A DNA stretch of 13,945 nt from Desulfuromonadales bacterium (GCA_015688915.1 JAATGX010000088.1:1-13945); one strand, 5' to 3'. Shown: positions 1 through 8,059, counted from the stretch's first letter. The notes: generated by a model from the sequence alone, not told the origin. Made by a program: numbers and translations.

Positions 1-1103
1 ATGGGCGCCCCGGTGGCCATACGGCGGGCCGCCTCGGCCAGGGCCCGCACCGGCCGGGCCAGGCGGCTGCCGATCCATGTGGAGAGCGTGATGCCGATCA
101 GGGCCACGACCAGCAACACCCCCGCCATGATCAGGTTCAGGTTTTTTCTCAGATCCAGGAGCGGCTGTTCCGGCATGCCGACGTAGAGGGCGCCGATCAC
201 CGTGCCGGATGGGTCACGGATCGGCTCGTAGGCGGAGATGAACCAGTCGTTCAGTACGAAGGCCCGGTCGCTCCACTGCCTCCCCTGGGTGAGGACGACC
301 CGGGTCACCTCGTTGGACATGAGGGTGCCGGTGGCTCGCTCCCCGGCCGCATCGCGCACGTTGGTGGCGATACGCACGTCATCCAGGAAGACCGTGGCCG
401 CTCCCCCCCCTTCCCGGTCGAAGACGATGCGGGTGATGGTGTCCACCACCCGGCTGTCGCCGTTGAGCATGAAACCGGCCTGCAGGGCCCCGGCCACCCG
501 GCCGTCCGGCGCCAGCAGCGGTGCCACCGCCACCAGCACCAGTCCCCGCTCTTCGATGTGGCGGGCGACGGCACGGGCACGGGGGGTCGGCCTGACCGTT
601 GTCCGCGCCGCTCCGGCCAGGGCCGGATTCTCCAGGGCCAGGCGTTCCCGGCTGTAGATCTGGGCGCCGCCGGCTGCCTCCCCCTTCAGGGCGCGGGCCA
701 CCAGGGGGTCATCCCCGACCCGGTCCCCATCATGTCGGGGGTTGGCCACCCGGTAATGCACCACCCCCCGGCTGTCGATGATGTTGAGGAAGCTGAGCTG
801 CTCCTCGTGCAGCAGTTGCCGGAGGGCCTTTTCCGGCATGGGCAGGTGGCCGGAGGCGAGGTGATCGGCCATGGCCGGCGCCAGTCCGGCCACCTTGACG
901 ATGGCGGCGAGGTGATTGATCTCGTCCTGGTAGACCTTGCGGGCCAGGTTCAGGTCGCCGATCACGTTCTGCTGGGCCTGGCGGAAGATGCGGTCGGTGA
1001 TCAGCAGCGAACCGGTCAGCCAGCAGAGCAGGATCGCCGCGCAGAGCGGGGTCAGGGTGGCGAAGATCAGCTTGCGGCGTATGGAGGTGCGGACGCGCTG
1101 CAT
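1..1103 (-). CDS. Cache-HAMP transmembrane sensor, C-terminus cut by window edge
   Basis: The first 367 residues are visible and the frame runs open off the left edge. Residues about 11-36 form a transmembrane helix. Residues about 40-318 form a large extracytoplasmic domain of Cache type, including TVFLDDVRIATNVRD near 238-251 and SAYEPIRDPSGTVIGALYVG at 290-309. A second hydrophobic helix lies at about 322-345. A HAMP start follows (SRLARPVRALAEAARRMATG). The ATG at 1103 lies 2 nt after the upstream ATPase stop codon, with GGACAGGA about 8 nt before it inside the ATPase gene, so translation is probably coupled. The output domain is outside the window. Because an NtrC-family response regulator lies upstream on the same strand, a histidine kinase is my first guess, and a chemoreceptor or cyclic-di-GMP enzyme is possible. 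The domain calls come from recognised motifs; the pairing is inference. Confidence 0.82.
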   Translation of the reverse strand, partial: MQRVRTSIRRKLIFATLTPLCAAILLCWLTGSLLITDRIFRQAQQNVIGDLNLARKVYQDEINHLAAIVKVAGLAPAMADHLASGHLPMPEKALRQLLHEEQLSFLNIIDSRGVVHYRVANPRHDGDRVGDDPLVARALKGEAAGGAQIYSRERLALENPALAGAARTTVRPTPRARAVARHIEERGLVLVAVAPLLAPDGRVAGALQAGFMLNGDSRVVDTITRIVFDREGGGAATVFLDDVRIATNVRDAAGERATGTLMSNEVTRVVLTQGRQWSDRAFVLNDWFISAYEPIRDPSGTVIGALYVGMPEQPLLDLRKNLNLIMAGVLLVVALIGITLSTWIGSRLARPVRALAEAARRMATGAP

Positions 1104-1105
1104 GA

Positions 1106-2314
1106 CTAGGGTCCTGTCCAGGCGTTGAGCCGTTGGAAATAATCATCCAGCGTAACGAGGGAAACCTCGCGGGAGAGGTGGCGGGTTTCCCGCGCAAGCG
1201 AGAGCAGCAGCCCCGGCGCCGGATCAAGGCCAGCGAACGACTCCCGGAATGCGGTGAGCGTACGTGCCAGTTGAGGTGCGGGGGTCTTGGTCAGCTTGAT
1301 CTCCACTGGCACGAGCGTTCCGGCCACTGGTTCGATCAGCAGGTCCACCTCCAGGCCGTTGCTGGTCCTGAGGTAGTAGAGCGGCGGCTGCACTCCCCGG
1401 CTCAGGAAATGCTTAACCGTCTCCTGAAGGCAGAAGTTCTCGAACAGGTGGCCGGCCATGGGGCCATTGAAGAGATGGGCCTCGTCCCGGACTCCGGCTA
1501 GGTTACAGGCCAGGCCGATGTCGAGGAAGTAGGACTTGGGCGCCTTGGTGATCCGTTTTCCCAGGTTACTGTAGTAGGGGGGGAGCAGGTAGACCACCCG
1601 GCTGGCCTCCAGGATCGAGAGCCAGCTTTTTACCGTGGGAACGGAGATCCCCAATTCCCTGCTGTACTCCGACATGTTGAGCTGCTGACCGCAGCGGGCC
1701 GCCAGGAGGCGCACGAAACGCTGGAAGTCCCGCAAGTCGCCGATGTTGTAGATGGTGCGAATGTCCCGCTCTAGGTAGGTTTGCAGGTAGGAGGCGTACC
1801 ATGATCGTAGATCGACGGCTTCATCCACCACCAGTTCGGGATAGGAGCCGGTCAGGGCGGCGTGGCTGAACAGGGCGATGCTGTCGGACAGTGCCAGATG
1901 TCGGCGCTTTTCGGCCACCGACAGAGGCAGAAGTTCCAAAAGGGCTATCCTGCCGGCCAGCGAATCGCTCAGGTTTCTGATCAGGCCGAACTGCTGTGAG
2001 CCGGTGAAGACATAGCGTCCCTTGAGAGAACGGTTTTCGTCCACCCGGATTTTGACATAGGCGAGCAGCCCCGGCGCCAACTGGATTTCATCGATGATAG
2101 CCCGTTCACCCAAGGAATCGAGGAACAGCAGCGGGTCGGAATGGGCCTGCTCCTGGAAAAACGGGTCGTCCAGGGTGACGTATCGGTAGTCGGGCAGGCA
2201 GTGCCGGAGCAAGGTGGACTTGCCCGCTTGGCGCGGCCCGGTCACGGCTACACAGGGCGCGGACGCCAGCAGGCGTTCAAGGCGTGGTTCGATATCGCGG
2301 GGGATATAGGTCAT
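1106..2314 (-). CDS. AAA ATPase with C-terminal DUF4143 domain
   Basis: A 402-residue protein of the AAA_14/DUF4143 family, a common but poorly understood group of P-loop ATPases in bacteria and archaea. The Walker A motif GPRQAGKST is at 26-34, Walker B RAIIDEIQ at 71-78, and a sensor-like FTGSQQF at 103-109. A winged-helix-like stretch (SEYSRELGISVPTVKSWL) lies at about 215-232. The C-terminal part carries EVD at 322-324 and EIK at 338-340, a spacing that resembles a PD-(D/E)XK nuclease fold, so a nuclease-like domain is possible but unproven. I chose the ATG at 2314 because the 37 codons upstream are AT-rich and unlike protein. No Shine-Dalgarno sequence precedes it, and a possible promoter ends 6 bases upstream, so the message may be leaderless. 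The gene separates the response regulator from the membrane sensor, which suggests an insertion into a two-component operon. Its cellular role is unknown. Confidence 0.88.
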   Translation of the reverse strand: MTYIPRDIEPRLERLLASAPCVAVTGPRQAGKSTLLRHCLPDYRYVTLDDPFFQEQAHSDPLLFLDSLGERAIIDEIQLAPGLLAYVKIRVDENRSLKGRYVFTGSQQFGLIRNLSDSLAGRIALLELLPLSVAEKRRHLALSDSIALFSHAALTGSYPELVVDEAVDLRSWYASYLQTYLERDIRTIYNIGDLRDFQRFVRLLAARCGQQLNMSEYSRELGISVPTVKSWLSILEASRVVYLLPPYYSNLGKRITKAPKSYFLDIGLACNLAGVRDEAHLFNGPMAGHLFENFCLQETVKHFLSRGVQPPLYYLRTSNGLEVDLLIEPVAGTLVPVEIKLTKTPAPQLARTLTAFRESFAGLDPAPGLLLSLARETRHLSREVSLVTLDDYFQRLNAWTGP

Positions 2315-2320
2315 GGGGAG

Positions 2321-2350
2321 AGTGTAGCATGAGAGACAACAATACAGCAA
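2321..2350 (-). promoter_or_regulatory. possible sigma-70 promoter of the ATPase gene
   Basis: On the minus strand TTGCTG (2345-2350) and TACACT (2321-2326) are separated by 18 bp. The predicted transcription start would fall on or next to the A of the ATG at 2314. This fits the absence of a ribosome binding site, but the hexamers are only moderate matches. Confidence 0.35.
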
Positions 2351-2383
2351 TGCAAATTTAAAATGATATTTTATAATTGCATT
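2349..2383. repeat. 35-bp AT-rich imperfect palindrome
   Basis: Two 16-bp arms (2349-2364 and 2368-2383) flank a central GAT. The left arm is AATGCAAATTTAAAAT, and the right arm is its reverse complement at 14 of 16 positions, including the outer seven and inner six. The surrounding 60 bp are close to 80% A+T in otherwise GC-rich DNA. The palindrome overlaps the possible -35 box of the ATPase gene. It could be an operator for a dimeric or tetrameric regulator. A terminator is less likely because no GC-rich stem or T-run is present. Confidence 0.7.
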
Positions 2384-2543
2384 AATTTTCGTTCCAGATA
2401 GCTTTAAACAGAGAAAGACAGGCATGGACTTCCTCTGTCGGATCAGGCGGAGAAGCTATCGGACAAAGGACGACGCCTGGCGTCCATCAGTATTGTTTGC
2501 GATATAGGTATCCTTCCCGCCAGCCTCCAGAATGAACTCGTGC
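2384..2543. other. non-coding gap after the response regulator
   Basis: No convincing gene is seen. A short hairpin, GACGC-CTG-GCGTC, lies at 2472-2484 without a T-run on either side, so it is at best a weak terminator for the regulator transcript. The part next to the ATPase is AT-rich. Confidence 0.5.
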
Positions 2544-3902
2544 CTATTCCCCCATCAGCCCGAAATCGGCGATGCGGCGGTCCAGGGTCCGGCGCGAAAT
2601 GCCCAGGATCTCCGCGGTACGGCTCTTATTGAAGTTGTTCCCCTTGAGCACCGCCTCGATGTGCTGACGCTCCATCTCCTCCAGGGCGAACATCACCTGC
2701 TGCCGCGCCGGGACCGGCAGCGGCGGCGCGGCCGCCTGCACGCCCCGCAGGGGGATGACGTCGGCGGTGATGGCGCTGCCCGCGGTGAGGATCACCGCCC
2801 GCTCCATGACGTTCTCCAGCTCTCGCACGTTGCCGGGCCAGACGTAGCTTTGCAGGGCATCCAGGGCGTCCGGGGCGATGGTATGGATATCCTTGGCCGT
2901 GCGGGCGGCAAAGCGCCGCAGGAAGTGCCGCGCCAGCGGCTCGATGTCCTCGGGACGGTCCCTGAGCGGCGGCAGGTTGATGGTGATCACGTTCAGCCGG
3001 TAGTACAGGTCCTCCCGGAAACGCCCCTCGGCCACCTCGCGCTGCAAGTCCTTGTTGGTGGCGGCCACGAAGCGCACGTCCACCTTTTTGGGACGGGTGG
3101 AGCCGACCGGGATGAAGTCCCGCTCCTGGATCACCCGCAGCAGCTTGGCCTGCACCGCGGGGCTCACGTCGCCGATCTCGTCCAGAAAGAGGGTGCCGCC
3201 GTCCGACTCTTCCAGCATCCCCTTCTGGTTGGCGACCGCCCCGGTGAAGGCGCCCCGCAGGTGGCCGAAGAGCTGGCTTTCCAGCAGGGTGTCCGTCAGG
3301 GCGGCACAGTTCAGGGAGACAAAGGGATGGTCGCGGCGCGGGCTGTTGTGGTGCAGGGAGCTGGCGATCAGCTCCTTGCCGGTGCCCGACTCCCCCAGGA
3401 CGAGGATATTGGCATCGCTGGAAGCCACCTTGAGGGTCAGGTCGTAGACCTCGCGGAAGCGGGGGCTGGCAAAGACGATCGGCTCCGGCGCCCCGCCGGC
3501 CAGTTCTTCCCGCAGGCGCCGGTTCTCGGCCGCCAGGCGGCGCAGGTGCAGCACATTTTCCACCATGCCGAGCAGCTTCTCGTTGGGGCAGGGCTTGGTC
3601 AGGTAGTCGTAGGCCCCCAGCTTGATGGCCCGCACCGCGTCGTCCACCGTGGCGAAAGCTGTCATGATGATCACCGGCAGCTCGGGGCGTTTCTCCTTGA
3701 CGCGCTGCAGGATCTGGATGCCGTCCATGTCCGGCATGCGCAGGTCCTGCAGCAGCAGGTCCACCCGGTCCCCGGCGGGCGACTCCAGGTGCGCCAGCAG
3801 TTCCACCCCGCGGCTGAAAGTGGTCACCTGGTGCCCCCTGAGCAGCTTTTTCAGGTACTTGAGGATTCCTTCCTCGTCGTCGCAGATGCAGATCTGTGCC
3901 AT
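2544..3902 (-). CDS. NtrC-family sigma-54-dependent response regulator
   Basis: A 452-residue transcription activator with all three expected modules. The receiver domain (1-120) has D8/D9, phospho-acceptor D53 in LQDLRMP, T81 and K103. The AAA+ domain (about 140-370) has Walker A GESGTGKE at 170-177, the sigma-54 contact loop GAFTGA at 217-222, Walker B GGTLFLDE at 235-242, and the FREDLYYRLNV region from 295. A Fis-type helix-turn-helix (about 417-445) ends the protein (NKSRTAEILGISRRTLDRRI). Nothing looks degraded. The ATG at 3902 is preferred because AAGGGG precedes it by about 8 nt and the receiver fold starts immediately. It is divergent from the formate dehydrogenase operon, whose upstream region contains a -24/-12 promoter, so direct activation of that operon is likely. 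The signal and the phosphorylating kinase are inferred. Confidence 0.95.
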   Translation of the reverse strand: MAQICICDDEEGILKYLKKLLRGHQVTTFSRGVELLAHLESPAGDRVDLLLQDLRMPDMDGIQILQRVKEKRPELPVIIMTAFATVDDAVRAIKLGAYDYLTKPCPNEKLLGMVENVLHLRRLAAENRRLREELAGGAPEPIVFASPRFREVYDLTLKVASSDANILVLGESGTGKELIASSLHHNSPRRDHPFVSLNCAALTDTLLESQLFGHLRGAFTGAVANQKGMLEESDGGTLFLDEIGDVSPAVQAKLLRVIQERDFIPVGSTRPKKVDVRFVAATNKDLQREVAEGRFREDLYYRLNVITINLPPLRDRPEDIEPLARHFLRRFAARTAKDIHTIAPDALDALQSYVWPGNVRELENVMERAVILTAGSAITADVIPLRGVQAAAPPLPVPARQQVMFALEEMERQHIEAVLKGNNFNKSRTAEILGISRRTLDRRIADFGLMGE

Positions 3903-3921
3903 GGTGCGCCCCTTAAGACAG

Positions 3922-3950
3922 TTTTGTACATTATTGGTCAGAATTGCACA
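3922..3950. promoter_or_regulatory. two TTGYACA motifs in the divergent promoter region
   Basis: TTTTGTACA at 3922-3930 and AATTGCACA at 3942-3950 share TTGYACA, a near-symmetric core with TTG and CA(A/G/T) as half-sites. Their starts are 20 bp apart, about two helical turns. They lie roughly 140-170 bp upstream of the predicted formate dehydrogenase start, a usual distance for an enhancer bound by an NtrC-type activator. They also overlap the regulator's own promoter. The assignment is inference. Confidence 0.35.
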
Positions 3951-3958
3951 GTTGGCAA
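3930..3958 (-). promoter_or_regulatory. sigma-70-type promoter for the response regulator
   Basis: On the minus strand TTGCCA (3953-3958) and AATAAT (3930-3935) are separated by exactly 17 bp, each matching five of six consensus bases. The start would be near 3923, giving a leader of about 21 nt that contains the AAGGGG ribosome binding site. Two TTGYACA motifs touch this promoter, so autoregulation is possible. Confidence 0.6.
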
Positions 3959-4050
3959 CCCAAAAACCACCCACCCACCGCCCCTCTCACTGTTGCGCCG
4001 TACAGCCGTGAACCCTTGCGGACAACCCCATGACACCCCATCGGCACGAA

Positions 4051-4062
4051 ACCGTAAACGGT
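4051..4062. promoter_or_regulatory. small palindrome just upstream of the -24 element
   Basis: ACCGT-AA-ACGGT is a perfect 5-bp inverted repeat ending 2 bp before the -24 box. It could be a regulator half-site pair, but an arm this short could arise by chance. Confidence 0.25.
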
Positions 4063-4064
4063 AT

Positions 4065-4080
4065 TGGCATGCCGCTTGCC
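4065..4080 (+). promoter_or_regulatory. sigma-54 (-24/-12) promoter of the formate dehydrogenase operon
   Basis: TGGCATGCCGCTTGCC fits the TGGCAC-N5-TTGC consensus with correct spacing. The invariant GG is at 4066-4067 and GC at 4078-4079, leaving 10 bp between them. Transcription would start near 4091, giving a leader of about 90 nt before the ATG at 4182. An NtrC-family activator is encoded divergently next to it. The spacing and invariant bases are seen directly; activity is inferred. Confidence 0.75.
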
Positions 4081-4112
4081 GTATACACCGTGCACCAGAG
4101 CAATCGAGACAA

Positions 4113-4121
4113 TTTTGCACA
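4113..4121. promoter_or_regulatory. third TTGYACA motif, in the formate dehydrogenase leader
   Basis: TTTTGCACA matches TTTTGTACA at 3922-3930 in eight of nine bases and extends to TTTTGCACAATT, giving a TTG-CA-CAA dyad. It lies about 22 bp downstream of the predicted start, so a protein bound here could repress rather than activate. Confidence 0.3.
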
Positions 4122-4181
4122 ATTCACGGAACTCCATGAACTCTCGTGGAACGTGTGTCACCAACGAAAGGAGACGTTTGT

Positions 4182-7100
4182 ATGGCACTATCACGTAGGC
4201 AATTCCTGCGGGGCGGAGCGCTGGCGGCGGCCGGAGCGGCCCTGGGGGGAAAGCCGGGCGAAGCCAGTGTGGATGCGCCCGAGATGCGCATCAAGGGGCT
4301 GAAAAGCACCACGACCATCTGCCCCTACTGCGCGGTGGGGTGCGGCCTGCTCGTCCACACCCAGGACGGCAAGGTCGTCAACATCGAGGGGGACCCGCAG
4401 CACCCCATCAACCTGGGGGCGCTCTGCTCCAAGGGGAGTTCGCTCTTCCAGGTGGCGGTCAACGAACGCCGCCTGCAGAAGGTCATGTACCGCGCCCCCG
4501 GCTCGGACCGGTTCGAGGAGAAATCGTGGGACTGGGCCCTGGACCGGATCGCCCTGCGCATGAAGGAAACCCGCGACAAAAGCTTCAAGGCCACGGAGCT
4601 GAACAAGAAGGACAACAAGGAATACGTCGTCAACCGCACCGACGGCATGGCCCTGTTCGGCGGGGCCGGGCTGGACAACGAGGAATGTTACCTCTGGTCC
4701 AAGTTCGCCCGGGCCATGGGTGTCGGGCAGCTTGAGCACCAGGCCCGATTATGACACTCCGCGACAGTCGCCGGTCTGGCGGCTTCATTCGGTCGTGGTG
4801 CCATGACCAACCATTGGATAGATCTGAAAAATAGCGACGCCATCTTCATCATCGGCTGCAACCCGGCCGAAAACCACCCCATCTCCTTCAAATGGATCGA
4901 GGCCGCCATGGACAATGGCGCCAAGCTGATCGTCGTGGACCCGCGCTACACCCGCAGCGCCTCCAAGGCGGACATCTACGCCCAGATCCGCCCCGGCACC
5001 GACATCGCCTTCCTGGGCGGCATGATCAACTACGCCCTGCAAAACAACCTGATCCACCAGGAGTATGTCCGGGAATACACCAACGCCGCCTTCATCATCG
5101 GCGAGAAGTACGATTTTCAGGACGGCCTGTTCTGCTCCTTCGACGACCAGGAGAAGTCCTACGACCTGAAATCCTGGGCCTATGAGACCGACGCAACCGG
5201 CACACCCAAGCGCGACATGTCCCTGAAGCACCCGCGCTGCGTCTTCCAGTTGCTGAAAAAGCACTATTCCCGCTACGACGCGGACAAGGTCTGCGCCATC
5301 ACCGGCACCAGGAAGGAGGATTATCTCAAGGTGGCCCAGGCCTTCTGTTCCACCGGCCGGCCGGACCGGGCCGGTACGCTGCTGTACGCCATGGGCATCA
5401 CCCAATCCACCCATGGCACCCAGAACGTGCGCGCCACGGCCCTCCTGCAGACGCTTCTGGGCAACATCGGCATTGCCGGAGGCGGGGTCAACGCCCTGCG
5501 CGGCGAGTCCAACGTGCAGGGGTCGACGGACTACGGCCTGCTCTTCCACATGCTCCCCTGCTACCTCAAGTCGCCGGAATTCCACCACGTGGACCTCAAG
5601 GCCTACAACGAGAAGTGGACCCCCACGACCACGGAGACGAAGAGCGCCAACTGGTGGGGCAACACCCCCAAGTACATCACCAGCATGCTCAAGGCCTGGT
5701 ACGGCGAACACGCCACCGCTGCGAACGATTTCTGCTACTCCTATTTGCCCAAACGCATGGGCAACTACTCCTACAGCAAGATCATGGAGCGGATGCTCAA
5801 GGGAGGGCTCGAAGGGCTGGTCTGCATGGGGATGAACCCGGCCATGGGCGGCCCCGATTCGGGCAAGGCCCGCGAAGCCCTGGGCAAGCTGAAGTGGCTG
5901 GTGACGGTCGACCTGTGGGAAACCGAAACCTCCATCTTCTGGAAACGTCCCGGCGTCAATCCCAAGGATATCCAGACCGAGGTCTTCATGCTGCCGGCCG
6001 CCTCGTCCGTGGAAAAGGAGGGTTCCATCTCCAACTCCGGCCGCTGGACCCAGTGGCGCTACCGGGCGGTGGAACCGATGGGAGACGCCAAAAGCGACCT
6101 CTGGATCATCGACCAGTTCTTCAAACGGGTCCGCACCCTCTACGGCAAGGAAAAGGGCGCCCTCCCGGAGCCGCTCACCCGGCTGACCTGGAACTACGGC
6201 AACGGCCACGAGCCGGACGTGCACCTGGTGGCCAAGGAGATCAACGGCTATTTCACGAAAGACACGACCATCGTGGACAAGGACAAGACCCTGGAGTTCA
6301 AGGCGGGAGACCAGGTGCCCATGTTCAAATACCTGCAGGCGGACGGCTCGACGGTCAGCGGCTGCTGGATCTACTGCGGCTCCTACACCAAGGAGGGGAA
6401 CCAGATGGCCCGCCGCGACGCCAGCGACCCCACCGGCCTGGGGCTGCATCCCAAGTGGTCCTGGTGCTGGCCGGTCAACCGGCGCATCATCTACAACCGC
6501 GCCTCGGTCAAACCGGCCGGGGAGCCGTTCAATCCAAAACGCCCGATCATCGCCTGGGACGCCGCGGAGCAGAAGTGGAAGGGGGATGTGCCGGACGGCC
6601 CCTGGCCCCCCATGAAGGATGACAAGGAGGGGAAATTCCCCTTCATCATGCTCCCCGAAGGGCATGCCCGCCTGTATGCCCTGGACCTGAAGGACGGCCC
6701 GTTTCCAGAGCATTACGAACCCATGGAGAGCCCGACCCGCAACCTGCTCTCCAGCGTGCAGAACAATCCGGCCGTCAGCGTGCCGAACAACGTCTCCAGC
6801 GACCTTGCCAAGTTCCCGTTCATCGGCACCACCTACCGCATGACCGAGCACTGGCAGACCGGCGGCATGACCCGCAGCCTCCCCTGGCTGGTGGAGCTTG
6901 TGCCGGACATGTTCGTGGAGATCAGCGAAACCCTGGCCAAACAGAAGGGGATCAGAAAGGGCGACAAGGTCAAGGTGGTGACGGAACGGGGCGCCATCGA
7001 AGCGGTGGCCCTGGTCACCGCCCGCCTCAAGCCGTTCAACGTGGGGGGCACGCTGGTCGAGCAGGTCGGCATGCCGTGGCATTTCGGGTATGCCGGGCTG

Positions 7101-7214
7101 GCGACGGGCGACAGCGGCAACATGCTGACCGCCTCGGTCGGCTGCGCCAACACCAACATTCCCGAGTTCAAGGCGTTTCTCTGCAATATCGAGAAAGGGG
7201 GGAGCAAGGCATGA
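4182..7214 (+). CDS. fdnG: formate dehydrogenase catalytic subunit, selenocysteine-containing, Tat-exported
   Basis: Oxidises formate to CO2 at a Mo or W bis-MGD centre, most likely in the periplasm. The full product is 1010 residues if UGA 4752-4754 is read as selenocysteine 191. Read as a stop, the gene splits into 190- and 803-residue pieces. Readthrough restores the active-site region (ARLUHSATVAG, then FGRGAMTNHW) shared with E. coli FdnG, which is of very similar length (about 1015). A twin-arginine signal (SRRQFL, 4-9) is followed by an Ala/Gly-rich helix. One [4Fe-4S] cluster is bound by C47, C50, C54 and C82 (CPYCAVGC, LCSKG). GGGVNALRGESNVQGS is a conserved cofactor-contact stretch, and a C-terminal dinucleotide-binding domain runs from about 885 to the end. 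AAGGAG lies 8 nt before the ATG. The stop overlaps the next gene (ATGA). SelA, SelB and the selenocysteine tRNA must be encoded elsewhere. Confidence 0.95.
4752..4798 (+). promoter_or_regulatory. bacterial SECIS-like hairpin after the in-frame UGA
   Basis: UGA at 4752-4754 is followed by an upper stem GTCGCC (4767-4772), loop GGTCT (4773-4777) and GGCGGC (4778-4783). All six pairs form, one of them G-U. The GGTCT loop begins 18 nt after the UGA, the spacing I recall for E. coli fdhF. A lower stem pairs 4759-4765 with 4792-4798 (seven pairs, one G-U) across an uneven internal loop. SelB should bind the apical part. Confidence 0.8.
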
Positions 7215-8059
7215 GCAGCGCACCCATCGATTACGACAAGACCAAATCATTCCTGATCGACACCACCAAGTGCACCGGCTGCCGCGGCTGCCAGGTGGCC
7301 TGCAAGCAGTGGAACCAGCTCAAGGCGGAAAAGACGCACTTCTTTTCCGGCGAGGGGTACCAGAACCCGCCAGCCATGACCGAGCACACCTTCACGCGGA
7401 TCAAGTTCCGCGATTACCAGAAGCATGGCCAGAACGAGTTCGCCTTTTACAAGGAGATGTGCATGCACTGCAACGAGCCGGCCTGCGCCTCGGTCTGCCC
7501 GGTGGGTGCCTTCAGGAAGACCGCCGAAGGTCCGGTGGTCTACGACAGCAAGCGCTGCATCGGCTGCCGTTTCTGCATGATGGCCTGCCCCTTCGGCATC
7601 CCCAAGTATGAGTGGAGCAAAGCCTTCCCGCTGGTGCGCAAGTGCACCGGCTGCTACAGCCGGATCAAGGAGGGGCTGCAACCGGCCTGCGCCACCGCCT
7701 GTCCCACGGCCATCACCTACGGCAACCGGGCCGACATGCTCAAGGAGGCCGAACGGCGCCTCAAGAACCGCCCCGAGCGCTACTTCCCGGCCATCTACGG
7801 CAAGGAGGAGGCCGGCGGCACCAGCATCCTCTACCTGACCCACCAGCCCCTGGACGAGTTGGGCTTCAAACCGGTCACCAAACGGCCGCTCCCCTCCTAC
7901 ACCTGGCAGGCGCTGCGGCTGGTGCCCGGCATCTTCCTGGGGGTCGGCGGCACCCTGTCGGCCATCTCGTGGTTCCAGCAGCGCAAGGAACGCATCCGCC
8001 GCGAGGAGGAATTCAAGAACTCGGTGGTGAAACCGGAACAGAAGGAGGAGGGTCAATGA
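7211..8059 (+). CDS. fdnH: formate dehydrogenase iron-sulfur subunit
   Basis: A 282-residue electron-transfer subunit that passes electrons from the catalytic subunit to the membrane subunit. Sixteen cysteines fall in four groups for four [4Fe-4S] clusters: C21/24/27/31, C84/87/92/96, C116/119/122/126 and C145/148/160/164. A single hydrophobic helix at about 235-254, followed by a basic stretch, matches the C-terminal membrane anchor of E. coli FdnH. No signal peptide is present, so it should be exported together with the Tat-targeted catalytic subunit. The ATG at 7211 overlaps the fdnG stop (ATGA), with a G-rich ribosome binding site upstream. Its own stop overlaps the next start in the same way. 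Length and motif order are normal for the family. Confidence 0.95.
   Translation: MSSAPIDYDKTKSFLIDTTKCTGCRGCQVACKQWNQLKAEKTHFFSGEGYQNPPAMTEHTFTRIKFRDYQKHGQNEFAFYKEMCMHCNEPACASVCPVGAFRKTAEGPVVYDSKRCIGCRFCMMACPFGIPKYEWSKAFPLVRKCTGCYSRIKEGLQPACATACPTAITYGNRADMLKEAERRLKNRPERYFPAIYGKEEAGGTSILYLTHQPLDELGFKPVTKRPLPSYTWQALRLVPGIFLGVGGTLSAISWFQQRKERIRREEEFKNSVVKPEQKEEGQ

Noticed and set aside
2315..2425. 37-residue N-terminal extension of the ATPase
   Set aside because: It is encoded by the AT-rich intergenic DNA and palindrome, and family members begin close to the ATG at 2314.
2472..2484. Hairpin GACGC-CTG-GCGTC as terminator of the regulator transcript
   Set aside because: The stem has only five base pairs and no T-run follows on either strand.
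2532..4139. 535-residue open frame on the plus strand
   Set aside because: It is antisense to the clearly recognisable sigma-54 response regulator and has low-complexity composition rich in Gln, His and Val.
4752..4754. Premature stop making the formate dehydrogenase a pseudogene
   Set aside because: The codon falls on the known selenocysteine position, the frame is intact on both sides, and a SECIS-like hairpin follows.
4785..7250. 821-residue open frame on the minus strand
   Set aside because: It is antisense to fdnG, has no recognisable domain, and is a product of high GC at third codon positions.
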